64,000 bases of DNA from Roseiarcus sp963741405 (lineage in GTDB: Bacteria; Pseudomonadota; Alphaproteobacteria; Rhizobiales; Beijerinckiaceae): assembly GCA_963741405.1 (NCBI GenBank), contig CAVUHX010000037.1:62001-126000 (forward strand), in the 5' to 3' direction. The position numbers and the translations under genes were made by a program. The notes below the pieces were generated by a model. The model ran no database searches. It had not been told where the DNA came from and worked only from the letters and a program-made list of their open reading frames with translations. Position 1 is the stretch's first letter. Every line of letters begins with the position of its first letter. Positions 28,512 through 37,139 of the stretch are shown piece after piece.

Positions 28512-28718
28512 ATGGCTTCGCGTTACTTTGACATGGGCGCTCTGGAGTCGACGCCCGTGACCAAGGCGCAGTTCCAGCATCTCGTCGTTCCGGGCTTCGT
28601 GCGACCTGTGGCATGCACGGAAATCACCCGCGACTTCCGCAGCGTGGAAAGCGCGCCGAAGACGAACACGAGGTTCGCCATCACCGCGAATGTATATGGG
28701 CGCGCTCGCCTCGCATAG
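28512..28718 (+). pseudogene. 5' remnant of a 2OG-Fe(II) oxygenase-like gene
   Basis: A 68-codon frame starting with a GGAGG-preceded ATG. Its N-terminus, FQHLVVPGFVRPVACTEI, followed by RDF, resembles the first 50 residues of bacterial 2-oxoglutarate/Fe(II) oxygenases. It then diverges and stops, with no HxD or distal His iron site. It is therefore a truncated fragment or a short unrelated protein. The similarity is short and assigned from memory of the family pattern. Confidence 0.35.
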
Positions 28719-28867
28719 GTTGTCAGCAACGCTCAAGATAACGCGATCGTGCTGCGCCGAGCGTCATAGGGAGTTGATTGGCCTGTCGTCGGATCGATCC
28801 AATCTGGCTTCGCAGCCCGATAACCGGGTCGCCTGCACCCCCTTCGTGCGGATTGCTATAAAGGCGC

Positions 28868-30967
28868 ATGCGCCCCTCCCTGCTCGATCCGCTGTTCGCC
28901 CCGGCCGCAACGCTGCCGGGGATCGGACCGAAGAACGCAAGACTGTTCGACCGCCTGCTCGACAAGCCGCAGGGCGCAAGGGTCGTCGACGTGCTGTTTC
29001 ATCTGCCCGCGTCGACGCTCGACCGGCGGTCGCGGCCGAAAATCCGCGACGCGGTCCCGGGCACAATCGTCACTATCGAAGCCAAGGTCGCCGAGCATCG
29101 CGAACCGCCGAGCCCGCGTTCGCGCGCGCCATTCAAGGTGCTGGTCGAGGACGACACCGGCGACGTCGAACTGGTGTTCTTCCTCGCCAATCACCAATGG
29201 GTTCGCGCGCGCCTGCCGGTCGGAGCGACGCGCTGGATCTCTGGCAAGCTCGAGCTGTGGGACGGCCACCGCCAGATCGTGCATCCCGACCGGGTGCTGA
29301 ACTCCGAGGAATTCGCAAAACTACCCACGGTCGAGCCGGTTTACGGGCTGACCGAGGGCCTGTTCCAGCGGACCGTCGCCCGCGCCGCCGAGGGCGCGTT
29401 GAAGCGTTTGCCGCGCCTGCCGGAATGGATCGGGGACGAGACGCTCGAGAGGCTCAATCTACCCGGCTTCGCCGAAGCGCTGACGGCCATGCACCGGCCG
29501 CAGGCGCCCGAGGACGTCGATCCGGCCGCACGATACGCGACCCGCCTCGCCTATGACGAACTGCTCGCCAACCAGCTTGCGCTTCTCCTGGTGCGCGCAA
29601 AAATGCGGACGATCGCGGGCCGGGCCCATGTCGCCGAAGGGGCGCTCGGGCGCCGTATCGAAGCAGCGCTGCCATTCTCGCTGACCGGCGCGCAAGGCCG
29701 GGCGGTCGAGGAGATCCGCGCCGATCTCAGGTCGGCGAAACGGATGATCCGGCTCCTGCAGGGCGACGTCGGCTCGGGCAAGACCGTGGTCGCGCTCATC
29801 GCCATGGCGGATGTGGTCGAGGCCGGACGGCAGGCGGCGATGATGGCGCCGACGGAGGTGCTCGCCCGCCAGCATTTCGAGCGGATAGCGCCGCTCGCAA
29901 AAGGGGCGGGCCTTCGGATTGCGCTGATGACCGGCCGCGACCGGGCCGCCGAGCGCCGCGACACGCTGGCGGCGCTGGCGAGCCGCAAAATCGATATCGC
30001 GGTCGGCACGCACGCCCTCTTCCAGGAGAGCGTCGTCTTCGCCGATCTCGGCCTCGCGGTGGTCGACGAGCAGCACCGGTTCGGCGTCCGGCAGCGTCTG
30101 GCGCTGGCCTCGAAAGGCGAAGCCGCCGATCTTCTGGTGATGACCGCGACGCCAATTCCGCGCTCGCTGGTGCTCGCCTATTTCGGCGACATGGACGTGT
30201 CCGCGCTACGCGAGAAGCCGCCGGGACGCGAACCGATCGACACCCGCGCCATGCCGATCGAACGGCTGGAGGAGGTCGTCGCCGGCCTGTCGCGGGCGCT
30301 CGGCCAGGGCGCGCGCGCCTACTGGATCTGCCCGCTGGTGGAAGAGAGCGAAACGCTCGACGCCGCCGCCGCGGAAGAGCGCGCCGGCGCCCTGCGCGCG
30401 ATTTTCGGCGAGGCGGTGGGGCTCGTTCATGGCCGGATGGCGGGCGCCGACAAGGACGCGGCGATGGAGCGCTTCCAGCGCGGCGACACGAAGATCCTGG
30501 TCGCGACCACGGTCGTCGAAGTCGGCGTCGACGTGCCAGAAGCGACCATCATGATCATCGAGCACGCCGAGCGGTTCGGACTCGCCCAGCTCCACCAGCT
30601 GCGCGGGCGCGTCGGACGCGGCGCCGGGCGCTCGAGCTGCCTCCTCCTGTACAAGGGCCCGCTCGGCGAGACGGCGCGCACGCGGCTCGAGACGTTGCGG
30701 GCGACGGAAGACGGGTTCCGCATCGCCGAGGAGGATCTGCGCCTGCGCGGCGAAGGCGACGTGCTCGGCGCCCGCCAGGCGGGCGCGCCTGGCTTCCGCT
30801 TCGCACGGCTCGAAAGTCACGCCGGACTGCTGGCGCGGGCGCGCGAGGAGGCGCGGGCGGCGCTCGAGCGCAGCGAAAGGCTGACAGGCGACGAAAACCG
30901 AGGCCTGCGGCTGTTGCTCTATCTGTTCGAGCGGGACGAAGCGGCGCGGCTGATCGAGGCGGGCTAA
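28868..30967 (+). CDS. recG: ATP-dependent DNA helicase RecG
   Basis: A 699-aa helicase that remodels stalled forks and branched DNA. An N-terminal wedge/OB domain (to about 260) is followed by the helicase core with Walker A GDVGSGKT near 298-305, the DEQH box near 399, TATPIPRSL motif III and the C-terminal QLRGRVGRGA motif VI, all diagnostic of RecG. Length is normal. It is read as a single gene with no close downstream partner on the same strand. Confidence 0.97.
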   Translation: MRPSLLDPLFAPAATLPGIGPKNARLFDRLLDKPQGARVVDVLFHLPASTLDRRSRPKIRDAVPGTIVTIEAKVAEHREPPSPRSRAPFKVLVEDDTGDVELVFFLANHQWVRARLPVGATRWISGKLELWDGHRQIVHPDRVLNSEEFAKLPTVEPVYGLTEGLFQRTVARAAEGALKRLPRLPEWIGDETLERLNLPGFAEALTAMHRPQAPEDVDPAARYATRLAYDELLANQLALLLVRAKMRTIAGRAHVAEGALGRRIEAALPFSLTGAQGRAVEEIRADLRSAKRMIRLLQGDVGSGKTVVALIAMADVVEAGRQAAMMAPTEVLARQHFERIAPLAKGAGLRIALMTGRDRAAERRDTLAALASRKIDIAVGTHALFQESVVFADLGLAVVDEQHRFGVRQRLALASKGEAADLLVMTATPIPRSLVLAYFGDMDVSALREKPPGREPIDTRAMPIERLEEVVAGLSRALGQGARAYWICPLVEESETLDAAAAEERAGALRAIFGEAVGLVHGRMAGADKDAAMERFQRGDTKILVATTVVEVGVDVPEATIMIIEHAERFGLAQLHQLRGRVGRGAGRSSCLLLYKGPLGETARTRLETLRATEDGFRIAEEDLRLRGEGDVLGARQAGAPGFRFARLESHAGLLARAREEARAALERSERLTGDENRGLRLLLYLFERDEAARLIEAG

Positions 30968-31063
30968 CCCAACTTGCGCAAAATCGGCGGTGTGGACCAG
31001 GCGAATCGATGCCTTAGCGGAAATCGAAAAGTCGGCACTACATTTCGTGTCGAGGGAGACGGT

Positions 31064-31275
31064 TCAGGCGCTGAGGGCGAGGATCGAGGGCTCGGTTTCG
31101 GGGAAGCGCATGCGCTTGGGCAAGACGAGGCCGAGGCGGTCGAGGAGCGCCGCCTGAGCGGCGTCGGGCTGAGCGACGCACCGGAGCCGGACCTCGCCGT
31201 GCGCTGCGGTCGGCAAGTCGACGTCATGGGACTGAATGGGCGATGCGAGCCGAATCTCACAGCTGATTCAATTCG
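31064..31275 (-). pseudogene. 3' remnant of an IS1634/IS4-type transposase and its element end
   Basis: On the minus strand about 65 codons end at a TGA (31066-31064) with AAQAALLDRLGLVLPKRMR, matching the C-terminal pattern of the intact IS1634-type transposase in this window (ASLALSALGVALPPTMR). Twenty-one bases after the stop comes TGTAGTGCC, the same nonamer found 20 bases after the stop of the intact element. The rest of the element is gone. The surrounding 30968-31472 gap (505 bp between recG and the oxygenase) otherwise holds no gene that I can support. Confidence 0.45.
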
Positions 31276-31472
31276 CCGCACCCACCGCTGGCTTCCCACA
31301 AGACCCTCTCGTAATCAAAACGAGATGTATGCATCCCGTAGTCACGGGACTGGGGCCTTTTGCTACGGACTGTGGGGCCTACCGCAATTGCCAAAACCTG
31401 CCCGAAGCCGCAATCTCAGCGCTATCGGCGCCGGCGGTCGGCGCATACGTGACGTTCTGCCCGGAGCGAGCG

Positions 31473-32549
31473 ATGACGAGCGGCAAGCCTTTTCCGATGA
31501 ATGCATGGTATCCCGCCGCCTGGGGACACGAGGTCGATCGGGCGCTGATCGCGCGAACGATCTGCGACAAGGACATCGTCCTCTACCGCCGCACGGATGG
31601 CGCAATCGCCGCGCTCGAGGACGCGTGTTGGCACCGGCTGTTGCCGCTCTCGATGGGCAGGCTCGCGGGCGACGAGATCGTGTGTGGCTACCACGGGCTC
31701 GTCTTCAATTCGGCGGGCCGCTGCACCCATATGCCCGCGCAGAAGACGATCAATCCGTCCGCCTGCGTGCGCGCCTTTCCCGTCGTCGAAAGGCATCGCC
31801 TGGTCTGGGTGTGGCCGGGCGATCCCGCGCTCGCCGATCCCGCGCTCATGCCCGATTTCCACTGGAACGACGGCGTCGAATGGAAGGGCGAGGGCGGCGC
31901 GTTCATGAGCCTCAAATGCGACTGGCGCCTGGTCGTCGACAATCTGATGGACCTGACCCATGAAACCTACGTCCATTCGGACAGCATCGGCCACGACGCG
32001 ATCCTCGACACGCCGTTCGAGGTCACTCATGGCGACAACACCGCGACGATGACCCGATGGATGATCGACATCGAGCCGCCGCCGTTCTGGGCGAGGCAAC
32101 TCGGCAAACCCGGCCGGGTCGATCGCTGGCAGATCGTCACCTTCCAGGCGCCGGCGGTGGTGGTCGGGGACGTCGGCGTCGCGCCGACGGGGACCGGGGC
32201 TCCGCAAGGCGACCGTTCGCAGGGCGTCAACGGCGCCTTTCTCGCCGCGATCGCGCCGGAGACGGAGACGAGCTGCCACTATTTCTGGAATTTCGTCCGC
32301 ACGTTCCGCACCGACGACGAGGAGCTGACGCGCGGCCTCCAGCGCGCGCATGTCAACGACGGCAAGGGCGTCTACGATCAGGACCACGTCGTCCTGGAGG
32401 CGCAGCAGCGCGCCATTGACAGGAATCCGCGCCAGCCTTTCTACAATCTCAACATCGACGCCGGCGCCTTGTGGGCGCGGCGCATGATCGACCGCATGCT
32501 GGCCAAGGCGCGGGGCGGCGGGTCGGGCTCGGCGCAAGCGGCCGAATAG
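31473..32549 (+). CDS. Rieske non-heme iron oxygenase (VanA-type)
   Basis: A 358-aa oxygenase of the vanillate O-demethylase class. The Rieske [2Fe-2S] ligands are C52, H54, C71 and H74 (CWH...CGYH). The mononuclear iron site is D160-LTH163-ETYVH168 in NLMDLTHETYVH. Such enzymes use O2 and reductase-supplied electrons for aromatic O-demethylation or related oxidation. ATG 31473 follows GGAGCGAG. Its electron-transfer partner begins 4 bp downstream. Vanillate is the best-known substrate, but the family is broad, so no specific substrate is claimed. Confidence 0.88.
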   Translation: MTSGKPFPMNAWYPAAWGHEVDRALIARTICDKDIVLYRRTDGAIAALEDACWHRLLPLSMGRLAGDEIVCGYHGLVFNSAGRCTHMPAQKTINPSACVRAFPVVERHRLVWVWPGDPALADPALMPDFHWNDGVEWKGEGGAFMSLKCDWRLVVDNLMDLTHETYVHSDSIGHDAILDTPFEVTHGDNTATMTRWMIDIEPPPFWARQLGKPGRVDRWQIVTFQAPAVVVGDVGVAPTGTGAPQGDRSQGVNGAFLAAIAPETETSCHYFWNFVRTFRTDDEELTRGLQRAHVNDGKGVYDQDHVVLEAQQRAIDRNPRQPFYNLNIDAGALWARRMIDRMLAKARGGGSGSAQAAE

Positions 32550-32553
32550 AGCG

Positions 32554-33522
32554 ATGGCTGAGCGGATCGAATGGGGCGAGGGCGTGGTGCGGGCGACCCG
32601 CGACCTCACGCCCGACATCCGCCTGATCGAGATCGCCCCTTCGGGGGAATTCGTTGCCCCGAAGCCCGGCAGCCATCTCAATGTCGGCGTGCTGATCGGC
32701 GATCGTCCAGATGTGCGCTCCTACTCGATCGTCGGACCGTGCGCCGATGGCGCCTATCGCATCGCCGTCAAGCGGCTGAAGGACACGCGCGGCGGCTCCG
32801 CCTATATGTGGACGCTGGCGCCGGGAGCGCGTCTGTCCGTCTCGGCGCCCGCCAATCATTTCGAGCTGAGCCTCGGCCGGCCCGACTATCTGCTGCTCGC
32901 CGGCGGCATCGGGATCACGCCGATGTTCGCGCATGCGCTCGCGCTCGCCCGGGCCTGCGCCCGCTTCCGGATGCTCTACGCCTGCCGAGGGCGCCGCGAC
33001 GCCGCGCTCGCCGAGGAACTCGCCGAAGCGCTCGGCGACCGCCTGCGCCTCATCGTCAGCGAAGATGGCGCCCGCGTCGATGTCGCCGCCGAAATCGCGA
33101 AACTCGACCCCCAGGGCGAATTCTATGTCTGCGGCCCGATCGCGATGCTCGAGGACGCCAAGAGAGCCTGGGCCGCGAGCGGACGGCCGGTCGACAGGCT
33201 GCGCTTCGAGACCTTCGGCAGCAGCGGTCGGCGCCCGGCTGCTCCTTTCACGGCACGGATTCCCCGCCTCGACAGGACAATCGCCGTCGGCGCCCATCAG
33301 ACCTTGCTCGAAGCGCTGGAGGAATCCGGGGTCGACATGATCTTCGATTGCCTGCGCGGCGAATGTGGCCTCTGCGCGCTGCCGATCCTGGAGGTCGACG
33401 GCGAGGTCGACCACCGCGACGTGTTCTTCAGCGAAGCGGAGAAGGCTTCCAACGCAAAGCTCTGCACCTGCGTCTCGCGCGTCTACGGCGCGTCGATCAC
33501 GCTCGATACGGCCGACCGGTGA
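32554..33522 (+). CDS. VanB-type oxidoreductase (FMN/NAD/[2Fe-2S])
   Basis: A 322-aa phthalate-dioxygenase-reductase-type protein. An FAD/FMN-binding barrel with RSYSIVGP, an NAD-binding domain with LLAGGIGITPM, and a C-terminal plant-type ferredoxin domain with DCLRGECGLC plus the distal LCTC provide a complete electron chain from NAD(P)H to the Rieske oxygenase encoded 4 bp upstream. The two genes form an operon. No LysR/GntR regulator or further aromatic-degradation gene is directly beside them. Confidence 0.92.
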   Translation: MAERIEWGEGVVRATRDLTPDIRLIEIAPSGEFVAPKPGSHLNVGVLIGDRPDVRSYSIVGPCADGAYRIAVKRLKDTRGGSAYMWTLAPGARLSVSAPANHFELSLGRPDYLLLAGGIGITPMFAHALALARACARFRMLYACRGRRDAALAEELAEALGDRLRLIVSEDGARVDVAAEIAKLDPQGEFYVCGPIAMLEDAKRAWAASGRPVDRLRFETFGSSGRRPAAPFTARIPRLDRTIAVGAHQTLLEALEESGVDMIFDCLRGECGLCALPILEVDGEVDHRDVFFSEAEKASNAKLCTCVSRVYGASITLDTADR

Positions 33523-33855
33523 AGGGAATTTCTATCCGCTCGCGCGGCAGACCGATGTCGAGGCGGCGGCGGGCGTCTTCGCCGGCGAGGGAAAGCACGG
33601 CCGCGCGGCCAAGCACGTGATCAATTGGCGCGGACTCAAGGCTCAACCGGGTAGCCGCGACGCTTAGAGAGTTTGTCAGACTACGTGGCGACCTGCAGTG
33701 ACCCTGCGACGTATTCTCGTCGAGTGATGCGTAAAACCCCTCTCCCGTCGGGAGAGGGGTGCGCCGCGGCCTTCTTGAAAATGATGTAACTAACGCCAAA
33801 TCGCTGCGAACAGTCCCTGTCGTCCTCTCCGGACCGCAACAGAAGGAGCCCTCCC
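33523..33855. other. Intergenic region with one palindrome
   Basis: 333 bp between the reductase and msrA. A short open frame (33527-33664) encodes a plausible-looking gene tail but has no start or recognised motif. The only clear structure is the hairpin listed separately. Confidence 0.4.
33736..33758. repeat. Perfect 10-bp stem palindrome, REP-like
   Basis: CCCCTCTCCC-GTC-GGGAGAGGGG forms a perfect 10-bp hairpin with a 3-base loop. It lacks a T-run, so it is not a classical intrinsic terminator. Short Pyr/Pur palindromes of this kind are commonly scattered between genes in Rhizobiales. A related half (GGGAGAGGGG) recurs near 34402. Confidence 0.6.
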
Positions 33856-34371
33856 ATGCCGAATTCCACTGAGCGCGCCGTCCTGGCCGGCGGCTGTTTC
33901 TGGGGCATGCAGGACCTGATCCGGCGCATGCCCGGCGTCATCTCGACCCGGGTCGGCTACACCGGCGGCGAGGTTCCCAACGCGACCTACCGCAACCACG
34001 GCAATCATGCAGAGGCGATCGAGATCGTCTTCGACCCGGCGAAAATCAGCTACCGCAAGCTTCTGGAGTTCTTCTTCCAGATCCACGATCCGTCGACCCG
34101 CAACCGCCAGGGCAACGACGTCGGGGCGAGTTATCGTTCGGCGATCTTCTTCACTAACGATGACCAGAAGCGGGTGGCTCTCGACACCATCGCCGACGTC
34201 GAAGCCTCGGGCTTGTGGCCGGGCAAGGTGGTGACGGAAGTGACGCCGGCGGGCCCGTTCTGGGAGGCAGAGCCCGAGCATCAGGATTATCTCGAGCGCT
34301 ACCCGAACGGCTATACCTGCCACTTCGTCCGGCCGAACTGGGTCCTGCCCAAACGGGCCGCCGCGGAATAG
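33856..34371 (+). CDS. msrA: Peptide methionine sulfoxide reductase MsrA
   Basis: A 171-aa MsrA that reduces the S-epimer of methionine sulfoxide. The active-site motif GGCFWG is at residues 12-17 with catalytic C14; GYTGG and HDPSTRNRQGNDVGASYRS complete the family signature. The resolving cysteines are not in the usual C-terminal pair: one Cys is visible in YTCHFVRP. ATG 33856 follows AGAAGGAG at good spacing. It is a single-gene unit. Confidence 0.95.
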   Translation: MPNSTERAVLAGGCFWGMQDLIRRMPGVISTRVGYTGGEVPNATYRNHGNHAEAIEIVFDPAKISYRKLLEFFFQIHDPSTRNRQGNDVGASYRSAIFFTNDDQKRVALDTIADVEASGLWPGKVVTEVTPAGPFWEAEPEHQDYLERYPNGYTCHFVRPNWVLPKRAAAE

Positions 34372-34653
34372 GGGCGCGAGGCGCAAGTCCCCTGTTCCGG
34401 TGGGAGAGGGGAAGACGCCGCACGAACAATCTCAAGTGGCGGGCGATGGCATGCGGACCCCCCTTGCCCTGAACTCGCCTGGTCTCGAGCGGCCGGCGTC
34501 CCTTGCCGATTGCCTCACTGTGAACGATCGGCGATCGGCGTTTCGTTCGATAGAGGCGTCAACAGTCCATTTGACGGCGGCTCCTCGGATGCTAGTCTTT
34601 CCGGAACCCGTTGCTTCGCAACGAAATTCCGCAGCGGTCACGGGACGGAACCC

Positions 34654-35670
34654 ATGAACATGGCGTCGTCGGCCGTCTCGGAGACGGAGACTGCGAGGTC
34701 CGAAGGCGTCGTCGCGGCTGGCGCCTATGTCGAAGGTCGGCGCGTGGCCGATATCGCCATTGAGGAGGCCTCCAGCTGGCGTGGGCGGCCTGGCCACGTG
34801 GTGTGGATCGGTTTGCACGAACCTGACATCGCCCTGCTGACCGCTGTGCAGCAGCAGTTCCAACTGCACGACCTCGCCATTGAGGACGCGTCCCATGCCC
34901 ATCAGCGCCCGAAGATCGACCAATATGGCGATGCGCTGTTCATCGCGGCCCGCACAGCGCAGCTAGATGGCGACAGCATCGCATTCGGCGAGACTCATTT
35001 GTTCGTCGGCGAAGGCTATCTGGTCTCGGTCCGGCATGGCGCGTCGACGTCCTATGCGTCGGTGCGCCAACGCTGCGAAAGCTGCCCGCGGGCGCTGGCC
35101 CGCGGCGAGGACTACATTCTCTACGCGATCCTCGATTTCATCGTCGACAACTACTCCCCGGTGCTCGAAGCCATTCACGAGGAAATCGAGGCCATGGAGG
35201 CGCAGGTGCTGGCGAGCGCGATGACGCGGGCGCAAATCGAGCGGCTCTACATGCTGCGCCGCGACCTGCTCCGGCTTCGCAACGCTGTCGGCCCGCTGGT
35301 GGAAGTTTGCCGCCGACTCGAACATGACAATCTGCCGATGGTGCGGCCCACCATGCAGCCGTTGTTTCGCGACGTAACCGATCACGTGCGCACTGTACAG
35401 GAGCACATCGACTCGCTTCGCGAGGTTCTCGCCTTCGCTTTCGAGGCGAGCCTGCTGATCGGCCAGGCGCAGGAAACCGCGGTCTCCAAGAAGCTTGCGT
35501 CATGGGCCGCCATCATCGCGGTCCCGACCGCGATCGCCGGCATCTACGGCATGAACTTCAAGAACATGCCGGAATTGCAGTGGGAGTACGGCTACTTCTC
35601 CGTCGTCGGCGGGATCCTGGTTACATGTGCGGGGTTGTACTGGTGGTTCCGCCGTGCGGGATGGTTATGA
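34654..35670 (+). CDS. corA: CorA-family magnesium/cobalt (or zinc) transporter
   Basis: A 338-aa CorA-type protein: a large cytoplasmic funnel domain, a long stalk helix (about 170-280) and two C-terminal transmembrane helices with the signature GMN in the loop (IAGIYGMNFKNMPE). The pentamer passes divalent cations; Mg2+ is the common substrate but the family includes ZntB-type exporters that also carry GMN. ATG 34654 is the first of two closely spaced ATGs. No M-box riboswitch was recognised in the 282-bp upstream gap. Confidence 0.9.
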   Translation: MNMASSAVSETETARSEGVVAAGAYVEGRRVADIAIEEASSWRGRPGHVVWIGLHEPDIALLTAVQQQFQLHDLAIEDASHAHQRPKIDQYGDALFIAARTAQLDGDSIAFGETHLFVGEGYLVSVRHGASTSYASVRQRCESCPRALARGEDYILYAILDFIVDNYSPVLEAIHEEIEAMEAQVLASAMTRAQIERLYMLRRDLLRLRNAVGPLVEVCRRLEHDNLPMVRPTMQPLFRDVTDHVRTVQEHIDSLREVLAFAFEASLLIGQAQETAVSKKLASWAAIIAVPTAIAGIYGMNFKNMPELQWEYGYFSVVGGILVTCAGLYWWFRRAGWL

Positions 35671-35953
35671 GTCCCCTGCCTTCGAGCGGCGTCGAGCGCA
35701 GCGCCTCCAACGTCGGCGCCGCGTCCAGCAGATCCAGTTTTCGCGCGATGACCTTTGACATTGCGCGCCATTGGCCCAGACAGACGCCGTCCCTGAAAAC
35801 CGCTCGGTTTCGGCGTCCGCAAAGCCGATGATCATGGTTTGTCCCAACTATATACGATGCTTATGGTGTTGTATCCAGCGGAGGCCGGCGCCTCGGCCCC
35901 GATCGGCGTCGGCGTTCTTGTAGCTCCCGCCGTGGTCCGCTAAACCATGGCCG

Positions 35954-36175
35954 ATGAACAAGCCTGTGCCCCTGATCGCCGGCCTCCTGGGCCTCATTTT
36001 TCTCGTACTCGCCGTGGTCTATTGGCTCACGCCCGCGGGGAGCCTCCCCTCCTTTCTTCCCGGCTTCGAGGCGGGCTCCTCCCATATTCACGTCACACAC
36101 GCGCTCGTCGTGCTCATCGCGGCGCTCGTCCTGTTCGCTCTGGCCTGGTTCCAGCGCGCCAATTCGCTGGACTGA
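35954..36175 (+). CDS. Small two-helix membrane protein
   Basis: A 73-aa protein with two hydrophobic helices (LIAGLLGLIFLVLAVVYWL and ALVVLIAALVLFALAWF) separated by a Gly/Ser/Pro loop with His residues. The function is unknown. No strong ribosome-binding site is visible, but the two clean helices and downstream gene support it as real. Confidence 0.55.
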   Translation: MNKPVPLIAGLLGLIFLVLAVVYWLTPAGSLPSFLPGFEAGSSHIHVTHALVVLIAALVLFALAWFQRANSLD

Positions 36176-36381
36176 CAAGTGCGAAACGGGGAGCTCCGTG
36201 AAGCTGGAAGCGAACTCGGGACGCCCATGTTCCCGAACGGGGGCCGGACCCATCACGGTCACCTTCCACCAGCCCGTGAAGGCAATGACGCTCAATTCCC
36301 GTCGCCAACGGTCAGGCGAAGGAACGATTGCCGCTCCAACGCGGTTCGAAAGGCGGAGCGCCGACGGATCGGGGACTTCAC

Positions 36382-36966
36382 TTGCGGATCCTTTATCTCT
36401 ATTGCCATCCGCTTGCGGACAGCTTCCACGCCGCCATTCGGTCCTGCGTGCTGAATGCGCTGAAGGGAAGCCGGCACACAGTCGATCTGCTCGACCTCTA
36501 TGCGGAATCCTTTGAACCGGCGCTGACCGCCGACGAACGGCGGCATTACTTCGAGTCACCGCGCAATCAGGTGGGTCTGGAGGCCTATGTCGAACGACTG
36601 AAAGGCGCGGAGATTCTTCTCGTCCAGTTCCCGACCTGGTGCTTCGGGACACCGGCGATGCTGAAGGGGTTCTTCGACCGGCTCCTGATCCCGGGGGTCG
36701 CGTTCGACATGTCCGGGGAGGCCGGCTCCAAACCGTCCCTCGACAACCTGCGCAAGATCGTCGGAGTCGTCACTTATGGCCAGCCCTGGTCGGCGGCGTT
36801 CTGGATGGGCGACGCGCCGCGCAAGACGGTCACGCGCTTCTTGCCCTGGTTCACCAACGGCGCCGCCAGGACCGAATATTACCCGTTTTATAATGTCGAT
36901 CGCTCCACGGACGAAAAGCGCCGCGCGTTCATTGCCCGGGTGGAAAAAGCGGTTCGGGCGCTGTGA
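36382..36966 (+). CDS. Flavodoxin-fold NAD(P)H:quinone oxidoreductase family
   Basis: A 194-aa flavoprotein of the MdaB/NQO2-like group. The N-terminal RILYLYCHPLADSFHAAI is the FMN/FAD phosphate-binding start, and LVQFPTWCFGTPAMLKGFFDR is the family core motif. Members reduce quinones by two electrons in the cytoplasm, protecting against redox cycling. The TTG at 36382 places the start at the conserved strand; an earlier start at 36328 adds 18 residues without similarity. Confidence 0.82.
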   Translation: MRILYLYCHPLADSFHAAIRSCVLNALKGSRHTVDLLDLYAESFEPALTADERRHYFESPRNQVGLEAYVERLKGAEILLVQFPTWCFGTPAMLKGFFDRLLIPGVAFDMSGEAGSKPSLDNLRKIVGVVTYGQPWSAAFWMGDAPRKTVTRFLPWFTNGAARTEYYPFYNVDRSTDEKRRAFIARVEKAVRAL

Positions 36967-37139
36967 GCGCTCCTGCCGCTGACGGGGGGCTCGGTCCGGC
37001 GCGAGGGTGAAAGGGGCCGGGCCGCAGGGCCGGCGCGGCGCAATTCCCGCGGCGTCCGGCGCCGAGGATCGCGCTCTCCGTCACAATCGGACAGCGGAGG
37101 CGCATGAACAAAAAACGACAATGGAACCAAGCTCTCGCT

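Noticed and set aside
33527..33664. Short frame between vanB-type gene and msrA
   Set aside because: No start with a ribosome-binding site and no recognised motif; listed only within the intergenic entry.
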